DNA of 64,000 nucleotides from Chthoniobacterales bacterium (GTDB lineage Bacteria > Verrucomicrobiota > Verrucomicrobiia > Chthoniobacterales > UBA10450). Shown piece by piece: positions 16,925-26,433 of the stretch. The notes under the pieces are model-generated. The model made no database searches and had not been told where the DNA came from. It saw only the letters and a program-made list of their open reading frames with translations. Made by a program: the position numbers and the translations under genes. Every line of letters starts with the position of its first letter. The stretch's first letter is position 1. The DNA lies in the NCBI GenBank assembly GCA_035274845.1, contig DATENU010000012.1, positions 135,533 to 199,532 of the forward strand. The letters run 5' to 3'.

Positions 16925-17901
16925 CGTTTGTTTTCCAGAAACCATTCGTAAGTCCGCCTGAGACCCTCGCGAAAACCGATCTGGTGGCGCCAGCCAAGCG
17001 CGTGAATCTTCGAAACGTCGAGCAACTTTCGCGGTGTGCCATCGGGCTTGGTTGTGTCCCAGGCCAGCTCGCCCTTGAAGCCGACGACCTCGCAGATCAA
17101 GCCGGCCAGCTCGCTGATCGAGATGTCTTCCCCGCAACCGACATTAATCACTTCGGGGCTGTCATATTTCTCCAGGAGGAAAACGCAGGCGGCGGCCAGA
17201 TCGTCCACGTGAAGAAATTCCCGGCGCGGCCGGCCCGAGCCCCAGACCACCAGCTCGCGAGCGTTTTCCAGTTTGGCGATGTGGGCCTTGTGCAGGAGAG
17301 CCGCTGCCACGTGCGAGGAAAGCAGGTCGAAGTTGTCGTTAGGCCCATAAAGATTTGTCGGCATCGCGGAAATGAAATTGGCGCCGTACTCCCGGGCATA
17401 GGCCTGGCAAAGCTTGATCCCGGCAATCTTGGCGATCGCGTAGCCCTCGTTGGTCGGTTCGAGGGGCCCGCTGAGGAGCGCGCTTTCGGGAATCGGCTGG
17501 GGCGCCATTCTTGGGTAGATGCAGGAGCTCCCCAAAAAAAGAAGCTTTTGCACGCCGGTTTCGTAGGCGGCCCGGACGACATTGTTCTGCATCTCGAGAT
17601 TTTCGAGGAGAAATTCCACGGGCGAATCGTTGTTGGCCTTGATGCCTCCCACTTTCGCCGCGGCCAGGATGACAAACGCGGGCTTCTCCGCCGCGAAAAA
17701 TTGAGCGACGGAGGCGGCGTTACGCAGGTCGAGTTCCCCTCGAGTCCGGGTGACGATGTGGGCAAACCCATCTTGCTCAAGTCTGCGGACGACAGCGCTG
17801 CCCACCAGGCCCCGGTGGCCGGCGACGAATATTTTGTCGGATTTTTGCACGGCCACAAAGGAGTGTTTGCCTACCATTTTCTGTTTTGGCCCGATACGCA
17901 A
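16921..17901 (-). CDS. fcl: GDP-L-fucose synthase
   Basis: Short-chain dehydrogenase family epimerase/reductase making GDP-L-fucose from GDP-4-keto-6-deoxy-mannose. Landmarks are the dinucleotide motif AGHRGLVGSAVVRRL, the SSCIYP active-site serine block, the catalytic YAIAK motif, and NLYGPNDNFD and REFLHVDDLA, all characteristic of Fcl/WcaG. The protein is 326 residues; translation may begin at MVGKHSF or later, because the first eight to eighteen residues are not conserved. No GDP-mannose dehydratase gene is in the window. It is first in the operon with the oxidoreductase and lpxB and supplies a sugar for surface polysaccharide. Confidence 0.9.
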   Translation of the reverse strand: MRIGPKQKMVGKHSFVAVQKSDKIFVAGHRGLVGSAVVRRLEQDGFAHIVTRTRGELDLRNAASVAQFFAAEKPAFVILAAAKVGGIKANNDSPVEFLLENLEMQNNVVRAAYETGVQKLLFLGSSCIYPRMAPQPIPESALLSGPLEPTNEGYAIAKIAGIKLCQAYAREYGANFISAMPTNLYGPNDNFDLLSSHVAAALLHKAHIAKLENARELVVWGSGRPRREFLHVDDLAAACVFLLEKYDSPEVINVGCGEDISISELAGLICEVVGFKGELAWDTTKPDGTPRKLLDVSKIHALGWRHQIGFREGLRRTYEWFLENKR

Positions 17902-18030
17902 TCCTCACTTCTCGGGATAACCGCGTCGTGGGCGGTCAGACCTCGATTTTTCAGGCCGTGCGGCTCACCTCCGGGCCGTAATAATGGGCAGTTTCGCGGG
18001 CATCGAAATAGCTATGGTAGAACGCATAAA

Positions 18031-19260
18031 ATGCACGTCCCCAGTCTCATCGAAAAGAAACGCGAAGGTCAGGAACTAACCGCAGAGGAACTCTCCGACC
18101 TCATTTCCGGATTCACCACCGGAGAGGTCCCCGAGCACCAAATGGCCGCCTGGGCCATGGCGGTCTTTTTCAACGGGATGGCGCCCGCGGAAACCCGCCA
18201 TCTTGCTACCGCGATGATGGAGAGCGGGAGCGTCCTGGAATATCCGGCGGATTCGCCGCCGAAAGTGGGCAAATATTCCACGGGCGGCGTGGGCGATAAG
18301 GCCTCTTTGATCCTGGCGCCGTTGCTGGCCTGCGATGAAAACTGGGTGCCGATGATTTTGGGACGCGGCCCGGGCAATGCCGGTGAAACGCTCGACAAGC
18401 TCGAAAGCATCCCGGGATTCAATAGTCGCCTCGACGATCGCCGGGCCCGCGCCCAGCTCCAGAGCATCGGGGTATTCGTGATCGAACAAAGCGCGGACCT
18501 CTGCCCGGCGGAGACCAAACTGGCCGCGTTGCGTGACACGACCGGAACAATGCCGTCCGAGCCCCTGATCGTGGCCGGCATCCTGAGCAAGAAGATCACC
18601 GAGAATCTGGATCGTCTCGTTCTCGACCTGAAGTTCGGGAGCGGCACGTACGTAAAAACACGGAAGGCCGCACAAGCACTCGCGGCGGCCATGACGAAAG
18701 TGGGCAAGCTCATGGGCGTGCAAGTCCGGCATGTTCTCAGCCCGATGAAGGAACCTCTCGGGCGCACGGTTGGCAACGCGCTCGAGATCGCCGAATGCGT
18801 GGAAGTCCTGCGCGGCGGAGGCCCGAAGGACGTGGTGAAACTTGTGCTCGACCTGGCTGAGCAGGTTTCCAAAGCGAAGCGCGCTCGCCTTGAGACCTGG
18901 CTCAAGGATGGAACGGCCTGGAAAAAATTTATTTCCCTCGTTTACGCGCAGGACGGTGACGCGTCGTCGCTGGAGAAGCTCGGCGAAATCCACTGCGCCC
19001 CGATCATCCATCCCTTCGCAGCCAAGTCGTCGGGGAAAGTGAAAAAAATGGACGCCGAATCTATCCGCCGGGCTTTGCTCCTCCTGGGCGGCGGCCGGGC
19101 AAGGAACGAGGACGCGATCGATTTCGCCGTGGGATTTTCCGGGATAAAGAAGATTGGCGAACAGGTGGAAAAGGGCGAGCCGCTTTTCAACGTGCACGCC
19201 CGGACCGAAGTGGCCTTGCGCGCGGCGCTGCCGGCTCTCGAGCAGGCCGCAGAGGTGTAA
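18031..19260 (+). CDS. thymidine/pyrimidine-nucleoside phosphorylase homologue with altered active site
   Basis: 409 residues from the ATG at 18031 (MHVPSLIEKKREGQ); a much longer in-frame extension upstream lies antisense to fcl and is not coding. The fold is that of DeoA/PyNP: KYSTGGVGDKASL (phosphate loop), RGPGNAGETLDKLESIPGF, LAALRDTTGTMPSEPLI, ILSKKI, DLKFGSGTYVK. Relative to E. coli DeoA, Lys84, Ser86, Ser95, Thr123, Arg171 and Lys190 are kept, but His85 is Tyr82, Ser113 is Leu110 and Ser186 is Gly183. The enzyme probably phosphorolyses a nucleoside or related compound, with changed specificity. It stands alone, divergent from fcl. Confidence 0.82.
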   Translation: MHVPSLIEKKREGQELTAEELSDLISGFTTGEVPEHQMAAWAMAVFFNGMAPAETRHLATAMMESGSVLEYPADSPPKVGKYSTGGVGDKASLILAPLLACDENWVPMILGRGPGNAGETLDKLESIPGFNSRLDDRRARAQLQSIGVFVIEQSADLCPAETKLAALRDTTGTMPSEPLIVAGILSKKITENLDRLVLDLKFGSGTYVKTRKAAQALAAAMTKVGKLMGVQVRHVLSPMKEPLGRTVGNALEIAECVEVLRGGGPKDVVKLVLDLAEQVSKAKRARLETWLKDGTAWKKFISLVYAQDGDASSLEKLGEIHCAPIIHPFAAKSSGKVKKMDAESIRRALLLLGGGRARNEDAIDFAVGFSGIKKIGEQVEKGEPLFNVHARTEVALRAALPALEQAAEV

Positions 19261-19302
19261 AGCCAGGGCTGGATCTCGTTCGTTCGCTAAGGGCGTTCGA
19301 TT

Positions 19303-20736
19303 TCAAGTCGTAGGCAGGACGGTGGCCGGCGCGACCGTTTGGGGAAGAGGTGGAGCAGGCGCTTTCCCAGGGCCCGGAGCTGGAGGATTGGTGGCTCCCG
19401 GCGGGGCTTTTTCCCCTTCCTGTTCGGTGGAAATATTTTGCGCCACTTTGGTGCGCAGGCTGGCCATGCTCTTGAGGGCATTAAACCAGAAGGGAGCCCC
19501 TAAACTTAGGAGCGCGGCGGAGAAGATCATCCCCCAGAGATGTTTTAAGAACCCATCGGACCAACTGTCTCCCCATCGTCCTTTCCCATTGAGTGGAACA
19601 AGGGCGAAACCGGTATGGTCGAGATCGAGCTTTACCTCGCTGAGCTGTTTGGTGGAGGCCTGCACAGAAGTCTGAACCGTCTCATCAATCGTCTTATCCA
19701 GGTCTGCCAACAGCTTCTCCGCGTCAGCGACACCGGCTTGGTCCAGGGCTTCTTTCACCTTTTGCTGGAAGCGCTCCCGGGTGTCGGTAGCGGGAACAGC
19801 GACCTTCTCCACCGCCGTCTTTGCCTTGTCGTCTGACAAGCCGGTTTTCCAGGTATTAAAGGCCTGTTGCAGGACGGTGGAGCTGTCGCCCAGGATTTTT
19901 TCCGCCTGCCTGGTCACATTGGTGGATTGGGCGACTAAAGCATCCCGAACGGCCCGATTGGTCGAGACAAGCTTGTAGATCTCGATGGTGTCGAGTTGAA
20001 ACCAGAAGGCAAAGATGATGGCAAAAACAACCGTCCACCAACGCGTGTGCGTGGTAAACCATTGCTGCGCCCTTTCCTGGCCAACTTCGAACCAATACTT
20101 AAACTTCTTGTAGGCGGCTTCCACGGCTTGAGCGACGGCGGCCGCATTCTGATGGAGTTGCTGGACGGCCGCGGTTTCATAGGAATTAAGCCGATCCGAA
20201 ATCGCCGAGACTGCCGCCTGGACAGTTGCTTGTTGTTCCGGAGGCAGCTGCTGAATTACCGCGGCGGCATTGTCTTTCAGTTGCTTGACGGTGTTTGTCA
20301 CCTCTTGAACTCCAGTCGCAGCTGCCACTTGAGCCGTGGCATGCTCCAAATCCGCATCCGTTAGGCCCAGTCCCTTAAGCAGAAGGCGCGCGTTTTCCCT
20401 TAATTCCGGCAAAGCCGCGGGCACCCTCCCCGTCGCGATCCGGTGAATCGCATCGAAGACTTCATCGGGACGCGCCGCCGACGCCACGCGTTTCGTGCTT
20501 TTTCGCACGCTGCTATCGGAAAGAAGCGGACCACTCAGGATCTGCTTGACCAGGTCCCTGGCCCGGTCCTCCAGTCCGGGAATAATCACGGTCACGGTAT
20601 GGATCATTCCTTTCACCAGGTTTTTGCCGCGAAGATTAAGCAGGGTGGACGCGATTTGGACGGCCACCGTGATGAGGATGCTCACGACGAGCATGATGGT
20701 TACAAAAGCGATGATGGTATCGATGCTATCAAGCAT
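19303..20736 (-). CDS. membrane protein with long helical region, unknown function
   Basis: 477 residues, not recognised. An N-terminal membrane segment (TIIAFVTIMLVVSILITVAV, about 7-26) is followed by about 200 Ala/Gln/Val-rich residues predicted as long helices (for example QLPPEQQATVQAAVSAISDR). A second membrane segment follows at about 243-262 (WWTVVFAIIFAFWFQLDTI), another helical region, a third membrane segment near 395-415 (LWGMIFSAALLSLGAPFWF), and a Pro/Ala-rich tail. The layout suggests an inner-membrane protein with periplasmic or cytoplasmic coiled domains. It faces ribBA divergently across 268 bases. Confidence 0.6.
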   Translation of the reverse strand: MLDSIDTIIAFVTIMLVVSILITVAVQIASTLLNLRGKNLVKGMIHTVTVIIPGLEDRARDLVKQILSGPLLSDSSVRKSTKRVASAARPDEVFDAIHRIATGRVPAALPELRENARLLLKGLGLTDADLEHATAQVAAATGVQEVTNTVKQLKDNAAAVIQQLPPEQQATVQAAVSAISDRLNSYETAAVQQLHQNAAAVAQAVEAAYKKFKYWFEVGQERAQQWFTTHTRWWTVVFAIIFAFWFQLDTIEIYKLVSTNRAVRDALVAQSTNVTRQAEKILGDSSTVLQQAFNTWKTGLSDDKAKTAVEKVAVPATDTRERFQQKVKEALDQAGVADAEKLLADLDKTIDETVQTSVQASTKQLSEVKLDLDHTGFALVPLNGKGRWGDSWSDGFLKHLWGMIFSAALLSLGAPFWFNALKSMASLRTKVAQNISTEQEGEKAPPGATNPPAPGPGKAPAPPLPQTVAPATVLPTT

Positions 20737-21004
20737 AGAGGTCTAAGTAGGGTGATGGAGTTAGGTTACTGCTGGAATCCAGGGAAATGGGTCGATGGCA
20801 TTCCAGAGGGAGAAATACGAGATTCCGGAAGGGAATTCTCCGTGCCGGCCTGATGGGAGTCGGCTCGCCGGCGACATAGGGCGCGGGGGATCACGCACCG
20901 GATCAAAGCAGGCCACTCCTAAAGGGATCAAGGAAAAACTGGGATGAGCGAAGCAGAACCACAAGCCGCTTGCCCATCGAGGAGACGGAAGTGATGTTAG
21001 CCGG

Positions 21005-22222
21005 GTGATTGCGGAAGCACCAGTATCTCTTGAATTTGACGCGATTGACGATGTCGTGCGGGACATCGCCGCGGGAAAACTCGTCATCGTGACGGACGAT
21101 GCGGACCGGGAGAACGAAGGCGACCTGGTCATGGCAGCGGAAAAGGCGACGCCCAAAACGATTAATTTCATGGCGATGCACGGACGCGGCCTGATCTGTG
21201 TGCCGATTTCCAACGAACGGGCGGAGCAGCTGGGCCTGCAGAGGATGGTGGCGCAAAACCGGGAAATGTATCGGACCGATTTCACGGTCTCCGTCGATGC
21301 TTCAAAAGGGGTCACGACCGGGATCAGCGCCCATGACCGGGCCGCTACGATCCAGACCATCGCCGATCCAAAATCGACGCCGGAGGATTTGGTTCAGCCC
21401 GGTCATGTCTTTCCGCTGCGCGCGAAGGACGGGGGCGTCCTGCGGCGCGCGGGACATACCGAAGCCGCGGTCGATCTGGCGCGCCTGGCTGGCCTTCAGC
21501 CGGCTGGCGTTCTCTGCGAAATCCTCCATGACGACGGAACGATGGCGCGTTTGCCCGAGCTGATGGAATTCCGGAAGAAACATGGCCTGCGCATCTGCAC
21601 GATCCAAAGCCTGATTGCCCACCGGCGCCTCACCGAGAAGCTGGTCGAGGCGGAGCAGATCGTGAAATTGCCCACTGATTACGGCGAGTTCGACCTGCAT
21701 CTTTACCGATCCAGGCTCGACGGCGCCCACCATCTCGCCCTGGTCATGGGCAAGATTTCCAAAGAGCGCGCGACCCTGGTGCGGGTCCACAGCGAATGTC
21801 TCACCGGGGATGTGTTCGGTTCGCGCCGCTGCGATTGCGGGAACCAGCTGCACGCGGCCCTGCGGCAGATCGCCGAGGAAGGCAACGGCGTTCTCGTTTA
21901 CATGCGGCAGGAAGGTCGCGGCATTGGGCTCGCGGCCAAAATCCACGCTTACAAATTGCAGGAGGAAGGCCTCGATACGGTCGAAGCCAACGCGCGTCTT
22001 GGGTTCGCCACCGATCTGCGGGATTACGGCCTGGGCGCCCAGATTCTTTTCGATCTCGGCGTGCGCAAATTCCGCTTCCTGACGAACAATCCCAAGAAAG
22101 TCGTCGGGCTCGAAGGTTACGGAATCCAGATGGTCGAACAGGTGCCGATTCGGAGCGAAGCGAATCCGCACAATGCGCGCTACCTGGAAACCAAGCGGAC
22201 CAAAATGGGGCACGCCCTTTAA
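21005..22222 (+). CDS. ribBA: bifunctional DHBP synthase / GTP cyclohydrolase II
   Basis: 405-residue fusion supplying both precursors for riboflavin. The N-terminal RibB part has DDADRENEGDLVMAAE and GHVFPLRAKDGGVLRRAGHTEA; the C-terminal RibA part has VRVHSECLTGDVFGSRRCDCG (three zinc cysteines) and VYMRQEGRGIGLAAK. Start is a GTG at 21005 (VIAEAPVSLEF), four residues before the conserved core; no better ATG is in frame. It begins the ribBA-ribH-nusB-ftsY operon, its stop overlapping the ribH start as TAATG. The 268-base upstream region shows no FMN-riboswitch pattern that I can recognise. Confidence 0.93.
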   Translation: MIAEAPVSLEFDAIDDVVRDIAAGKLVIVTDDADRENEGDLVMAAEKATPKTINFMAMHGRGLICVPISNERAEQLGLQRMVAQNREMYRTDFTVSVDASKGVTTGISAHDRAATIQTIADPKSTPEDLVQPGHVFPLRAKDGGVLRRAGHTEAAVDLARLAGLQPAGVLCEILHDDGTMARLPELMEFRKKHGLRICTIQSLIAHRRLTEKLVEAEQIVKLPTDYGEFDLHLYRSRLDGAHHLALVMGKISKERATLVRVHSECLTGDVFGSRRCDCGNQLHAALRQIAEEGNGVLVYMRQEGRGIGLAAKIHAYKLQEEGLDTVEANARLGFATDLRDYGLGAQILFDLGVRKFRFLTNNPKKVVGLEGYGIQMVEQVPIRSEANPHNARYLETKRTKMGHAL

Positions 22223-22698
22223 TGTCCAAGCTCGCCCCGCACCGGCCGCGCCCTTCCCGGCGCAAACAGCATTTCGCGATCGTGGCCAGTTTGTTTAACC
22301 GGGTTTATGTCCAGGGACTCGTCGATCACGCCGTCGCCGAGCTGCGGTCGTTGTCGCCGTCGGCCGATATTTTCATCCATCAAGTGCCGGGCGCGTTCGA
22401 GATTCCCGTGGTCGTGCGCGAAGTCGCGCTCAGGAAAAAAGCGAACGCGATTCTGGCGCTCGGCGTGATTTTGCAGGGCAAAACGAGCCATGCCCAGAAC
22501 CTGGCCCATTCCGTTACCGACGCCCTCCAAAAGGTCGCGATCGATTACGGCGTGCCGGTTATCAACGCCGTCCTGAGCCTGGAGAACGAACCGCAGGCCC
22601 GCGAGCGTTGCCTCGGCTCGAAGATCAATCGTGGCACGGAAGCGGCGCGCGCCGCGGTGATGGTGGGTGAAGTGTTGGCCGATCTGCGGACGAAATAA
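22222..22698 (+). CDS. ribH: 6,7-dimethyl-8-ribityllumazine synthase
   Basis: 158-residue lumazine synthase, which condenses the RibA-derived pyrimidine with the RibB product in an icosahedral or pentameric assembly. Landmarks are IVASLFNRVYVQGL, HQVPGAFEIPVVVRE, ILALGVILQGKTSHAQ (with His as the catalytic residue) and GVPVINAVLSLENEPQARER. The ATG at 22222 overlaps the ribBA stop by one base, which fixes the start. The N-terminus carries a basic extension (LAPHRPRPSRRKQH). Confidence 0.93.
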   Translation: MSKLAPHRPRPSRRKQHFAIVASLFNRVYVQGLVDHAVAELRSLSPSADIFIHQVPGAFEIPVVVREVALRKKANAILALGVILQGKTSHAQNLAHSVTDALQKVAIDYGVPVINAVLSLENEPQARERCLGSKINRGTEAARAAVMVGEVLADLRTK

Positions 22699-22700
22699 TT

Positions 22701-23150
22701 ATGGGCAAACGGCGCGCAGCGCGGCAGGCGGCCGTGCAATTTCATTTCTGGCGCGATCTCCATGGCGACGGCGCCCCGGAGCGAATGGACGAATTCTGGG
22801 AATTCTGCCCGGCTACACCGCGAGTGAAGGCCTTCGCCCAACCGCTTATCGACGGCATGATCGCGCATTTGCCGGAAATCGACGATCGCATCCGCAAGTA
22901 TTGCGAGAACTACGATTTTCGCCGCATCTCCGCCGTCGATCGCAATGTCCTCCGGCTGGCCATTTACGAAATGCTCCACCGGGACGACATCCCGCCGGTG
23001 GTTTCCATTAACGAGGCGATTGAGCTGGCCAAGACGTTCGGCGGTCCTGACTCAGGGCGTTTTGTGAACGGCATTCTTGACCGCGTGAAAGACGATCTAA
23101 AAAGGCCGTTGCGGGAAGCCGCGCCGCCCGAGTCCGAGGCGGCCGAATGA
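22701..23150 (+). CDS. nusB: transcription antitermination factor NusB
   Basis: 149-residue all-helical NusB protein, which with NusE binds boxA RNA in rRNA antitermination. Landmarks are RRAARQAAVQFHF at the start, ISAVDRNVLRLAIYEMLH, and PVVSINEAIELAKTFGGPDSGRFVNGILD, the most conserved block. It starts two bases after ribH, a linkage (ribH-nusB) conserved across many bacteria, and its stop overlaps the ftsY start by four bases. Confidence 0.93.
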   Translation: MGKRRAARQAAVQFHFWRDLHGDGAPERMDEFWEFCPATPRVKAFAQPLIDGMIAHLPEIDDRIRKYCENYDFRRISAVDRNVLRLAIYEMLHRDDIPPVVSINEAIELAKTFGGPDSGRFVNGILDRVKDDLKRPLREAAPPESEAAE

Positions 23151-23995
23151 ATTTTCTAAAATCGCTCGTCCAAAAGTTTACCGGGCGTCCCGTCGATTGG
23201 GATGAGCTGGAGGCGATGTTGATCCGGGCTGATCTGGGCGTGCCGATGACGTTGCGCATTATCAAGGCGCTCCAGGCGCGGGCCGAGCGGACAACGATCA
23301 CGTCGAACGACATTGCCGAGGTCGCGCGGGACGAGATCGGCCGGGTGTTGCCGATGGCGCCGTTGCCGATTACTCCCCACCCGGCGCGGCCGAAGGTCCT
23401 TCTCATCGTTGGCGTCAACGGCACCGGCAAAACGACCTCGACCGCAAAGCTGGCGCATTATTTCAAACGCAATCGCCACAGCGTAATGCTCGCGGCCGCG
23501 GATACGTTTCGGGCGGCGGCGATCGAACAGCTGGGAGTCTGGGCCGAACGCATCGGCGTCGAAATGATCCGAGGCCAGTACAACGCCGACCCGGCCGCGC
23601 TTTGTTACGAGGCCTATGCGGCCGCGGACCGCAAGAACATCGAGTTTTTGATCTGCGACACCGCCGGGCGGCTTCACACGAAAAGCAATCTGATGGCGGA
23701 GCTGAGCAAGGTGAAACGCAGCCTGGCGAAGCAAAACGAGAAAGCGCCGGACGAAACCTTGCTCGTCGTGGACGCGACCACCGGCAGCAACGCGCTCTCG
23801 CAAGCGCGTGAATTTCACCAGGCGATCGGGTTGACCGGTCTGATCGTGACCAAGCTCGACGGCAGCGGCAAAGGCGGCATCGTCATCGCAATCCAGGACG
23901 AGCTCGGTCTTCCGACGCGTTTTGTCGGCACCGGCGAGAAGCTCGAAGACCTGGCGCCGTTTGATGGGCGCGATTTCATCGCGAACATGGTGTAA
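23147..23995 (+). CDS. ftsY: signal recognition particle receptor FtsY
   Basis: 282-residue SRP GTPase with only the N and G domains; the acidic A domain of E. coli FtsY is absent. Landmarks are [19 protein letters not shown] (P-loop), the [11 protein letters not shown] insertion motif, [17 protein letters not shown] (G3), [11 protein letters not shown] (G4) and the final [21 protein letters not shown]. It docks SRP-ribosome complexes at the membrane. Its ATG overlaps the nusB stop. The stop is directly followed by a palindromic repeat of the aaatcccaaa family. Confidence 0.94.
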   Translation: MNFLKSLVQKFTGRPVDWDELEAMLIRADLGVPMTLRIIKALQARAERTTITSNDIAEVARDEIGRVLPMAPLPITPHPARPKVLLIVGVNGTGKTTSTAKLAHYFKRNRHSVMLAAADTFRAAAIEQLGVWAERIGVEMIRGQYNADPAALCYEAYAAADRKNIEFLICDTAGRLHTKSNLMAELSKVKRSLAKQNEKAPDETLLVVDATTGSNALSQAREFHQAIGLTGLIVTKLDGSGKGGIVIAIQDELGLPTRFVGTGEKLEDLAPFDGRDFIANMV

Positions 23996-24125
23996 ATCCC
24001 AAGTCCCAAAATCCAAATTCCAAGTAGGTTTCAAATTTCAAATCTCAATACATCGGCGCTGCACTAATTTGGTCATTGAATTTTGGGGATTGTTTGGGAT
24101 TTGGGACCTTGGGATTTGGATTTTC
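23996..24125. repeat. 'aaatcccaaa' type imperfect palindromic repeat
   Basis: Left arm 23996-24050 (aaatcccaagtcccaaaatc and similar) and right arm 24082-24125 (tttgggatttgggaccttgg) are imperfect reverse complements. A relative lies at 11098-11233. It separates ftsY from the transporter gene. Confidence 0.75.
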
Positions 24126-24137
24126 CGGCGATGACCG

Positions 24138-25613
24138 ATGAGCAATGCAATAAAAATAACCCCGGGTGAAGAACACGCTCCGGCAGGCGGTTTCGCCGGC
24201 TTCATCGGCAAATTCACGGTCCTCCGCGGCGCGCAACGCGAGCTCTGGCTGACGTTCCTCCTCAAGTTCCTGATCTACGTGGCCTACTCGGTCACGAACA
24301 AGACGATGGTCCTGTGGCTCTCAAAGGATCTTGGCTTCAGCGACCAGGCCGCGGGCGCGCTCGTGGGCTGGGGCTGGGCGCCGGCCATGACGATCTTCAC
24401 GCTGCTGGCCGGCTCGCTCACGGATGCGATCGGTCTTAAGCGAACGTTCTATCTCGGCGTCGCGATTTGCACCGTCGCCCGGACGGTCATGGTGACGACC
24501 ACGATTCCGTGGCTCGCCCTCCTGGGTGGCGTTCTGCCCCTCGCGATCGGCGAGGCGCTCGGGACGCCCGTTCTTCTCGCGGCCACTCGGCGTTACTCGA
24601 CCACCGCGCAACGCTCCATGTCATTTTCCATCATCTACATGGTGATGAATGTCGGTTACTTCGCCGCCGGTTACATTTTCGATTTCGTCAGGCGTCTCGA
24701 TACGCGTTTTACCCTCTTCGGGTTCGAGCCTACGACGCACCAGAAGCTTTTCATGGTGAGCCTCGCCATCGAGATCGTGATTTTCCCCGCGATTTACTTC
24801 CTCCGGCGCGGTGAAGATGAAGAGCGCGAGAAGAAGGTCGTGGCGAACGCCGGATTCCTGCCCGGAATCTGGGACACCGTCCGGCAGAGTGCGGTTGAGA
24901 CAGTTCAGTTGTTCAAGCGGCTCGCGGGTCAATCCGCTTTTGCGCGCATCCTCTTTTTCTTCCTGCTCATTGGCTTCCTCAAGGCCATCTTCCTGCAGAT
25001 GGATTATGTTTTTCCAAAGTTCGGCGACCGGGAACTGGGAGCGCGCGCCCCGGTGGGCAAGCTCGCCAACATCAACGCCATCATCGTCATTTTTCTGGTT
25101 CCAGTTATCGGCGCGCTCACCCAGCGGTTTTCAGCTTATCTTATGGTGATAGTCGGCGGGGCAATCTGCGCGACGGGAGTCTTTATCATGGCGTTGCCGC
25201 CGCCTTGGTTTGCCGTGGCGACGGATAGCGGCCTCGGTCAGTGGCTGGGTCACAGCTATCTCGGGCTGGAGGGAGCAATCCATCCTTATTACATCATGGC
25301 CGCGCTTTACCTGATCGTGTTCTCGATCGGCGAATGTTTCTATTCACCCCGCGTTTACGAGTATGCCGCCGCCATCGCGCCGAAAGGGCAGGAAGCCTCC
25401 TACGGCGCGCTCGCCTACCTTCCTTTCCTTATCGGCAAACTGCTGGTCGGCACGAGCGGCTGGATTCTGGCCGCATTCTGCCCCGCCGAAGGCCCGCGCC
25501 GTTCCGATCTCATGTGGCTCGTCTTCGCGCTCGCCGCTTCTGTCGCCCCGGTCGGCCTCCTCCTCTTCCGCCGCTACATTCGCGTCCCCGAAGCGGGCCG
25601 GACCGACGATTAG
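24138..25613 (+). CDS. MFS transporter, POT/oligopeptide-type
   Basis: 491-residue polytopic protein with about twelve membrane segments. The N-terminal half has the MFS A-motif equivalent [19 protein letters not shown] between TM2 and TM3, and [21 protein letters not shown] resembles the proton-dependent oligopeptide transporter (POT/PTR) family. TM7 follows a long cytoplasmic loop of charged residues ([19 protein letters not shown]). Substrate is not predictable. The gene follows ftsY after a repeat and is probably separately transcribed. Confidence 0.75.
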   Translation: MSNAIKITPGEEHAPAGGFAGFIGKFTVLRGAQRELWLTFLLKFLIYVAYSVTNKTMVLWLSKDLGFSDQAAGALVGWGWAPAMTIFTLLAGSLTDAIGLKRTFYLGVAICTVARTVMVTTTIPWLALLGGVLPLAIGEALGTPVLLAATRRYSTTAQRSMSFSIIYMVMNVGYFAAGYIFDFVRRLDTRFTLFGFEPTTHQKLFMVSLAIEIVIFPAIYFLRRGEDEEREKKVVANAGFLPGIWDTVRQSAVETVQLFKRLAGQSAFARILFFFLLIGFLKAIFLQMDYVFPKFGDRELGARAPVGKLANINAIIVIFLVPVIGALTQRFSAYLMVIVGGAICATGVFIMALPPPWFAVATDSGLGQWLGHSYLGLEGAIHPYYIMAALYLIVFSIGECFYSPRVYEYAAAIAPKGQEASYGALAYLPFLIGKLLVGTSGWILAAFCPAEGPRRSDLMWLVFALAASVAPVGLLLFRRYIRVPEAGRTDD

Positions 25614-25738
25614 CGATTTTTTCTACTGGAATTGCCCCGGCCATTTCACCGGCTGCTTGCGAATCAATCAGGGGTATCAATTACGTAACGCACTGGGGGA
25701 ATGCGTTTTCTCAGGAAGGGTTTTATTCCGTCTTTAAG

Positions 25739-26341
25739 ATGACCAGGATCGTTCATCCATCGTCACTCGCTTCGCGTCTCACTTTTATCGGTGCAATAAT
25801 GGTCGCCATTGGTCTGGCTATCGGCCTCATTTTCTGGAGCCACGCCCAGGAAATGAAAATCAGTGAAAGGCTCCACCCGCTCGAGGTCCCGGTGCCGCCC
25901 GACCGGGATCTTCGCCGATTGCTGAGTCAGGAACAATATCACGTCACCCGCGAAAACGGGACGGAAACCGCGTTTCGAAATTCCTACTGGGACGAAACTC
26001 ACCCCGGCATTTACGTTGACATCATCACCAATGAGCCGCTCTTCTCTTCCACCGACAAGTTCGACAGCGGCATCGGCTGGCCCAGTTTCACCAAGCCAAT
26101 CGCGCCCGAACACGTCGTCGAGAAAGTCGATCAAAGCTACGGCATGACCCGCACCGAGGTGCGCGCCAAAAAAAGCGATTCGCATCTCGGGCATGTTTTT
26201 AATGATGGCCCGCCGCCGACCAACTTGCGTTACCAGGTGAATTCAGCCGCGCTCCGCTTTATTCCGCTGGAAAAGCTGAAGGAGGAAGGCTACGGCGAAT
26301 ATCTCCCGCTCTTTCAGCAAGCGACGCCGGCTGGAAAATAG
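25739..26341 (+). CDS. membrane-anchored MsrB-fold protein without cysteine
   Basis: 200 residues from the ATG at 25739; a longer frame into the transporter gene is a shadow. An N-terminal membrane anchor (about 13-34, [20 protein letters not shown]) precedes a full methionine-(R)-sulfoxide reductase B domain: [85 protein letters not shown]. The catalytic Cys of the usual RYC(I/V)NSA motif is Gln and the resolving Cys of SGCGWPSF is Ile; the translated protein has no cysteine anywhere. The fold assignment is firm, the enzyme activity doubtful. Confidence 0.85.
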   Translation: MTRIVHPSSLASRLTFIGAIMVAIGLAIGLIFWSHAQEMKISERLHPLEVPVPPDRDLRRLLSQEQYHVTRENGTETAFRNSYWDETHPGIYVDIITNEPLFSSTDKFDSGIGWPSFTKPIAPEHVVEKVDQSYGMTRTEVRAKKSDSHLGHVFNDGPPPTNLRYQVNSAALRFIPLEKLKEEGYGEYLPLFQQATPAGK

Positions 26342-26432
26342 CCTGGAGACGGCTCGCCATCGAGCCGTTCGGAGTACGCGCCGCCCGCAGCCTTGATTCC
26401 CCTGCCCGGCACGATGGCGTGCCGGCTCCAGC
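26342..26432. repeat. dispersed palindromic repeat (ggagacggctcgcca ... cgtgccggctcca)
   Basis: Contains arms ggagacggctcgccatcgag (from 26345) and ccggcacgatggcgtgccgg (ending near 26428), each internally palindromic. The same two arms recur at 36611-36760. It lies between the 3' ends of two convergent genes and may serve as a terminator-like structure. Confidence 0.7.
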
Positions 26433-26433
26433 G

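Noticed and set aside
15998..17137. Longer start for the Gfo/Idh gene
   Set aside because: The extension overlaps fcl and has no family similarity; the ATGA overlap at 16921-16924 fixes the start.
16912..18030. Long open frame running into the nucleoside phosphorylase from upstream
   Set aside because: It is antisense to fcl and the oxidoreductase; the phosphorylase homology begins at MHVPSLIEKK (18031).
20737..21004. FMN riboswitch before ribBA
   Set aside because: No recognisable FMN-element conserved blocks are present; only loose hairpins are visible.
25241..25738. N-terminal extension of the MsrB-like frame
   Set aside because: It lies in another frame of the transporter gene and lacks family similarity; the ATG at 25739 gives a normal anchor.
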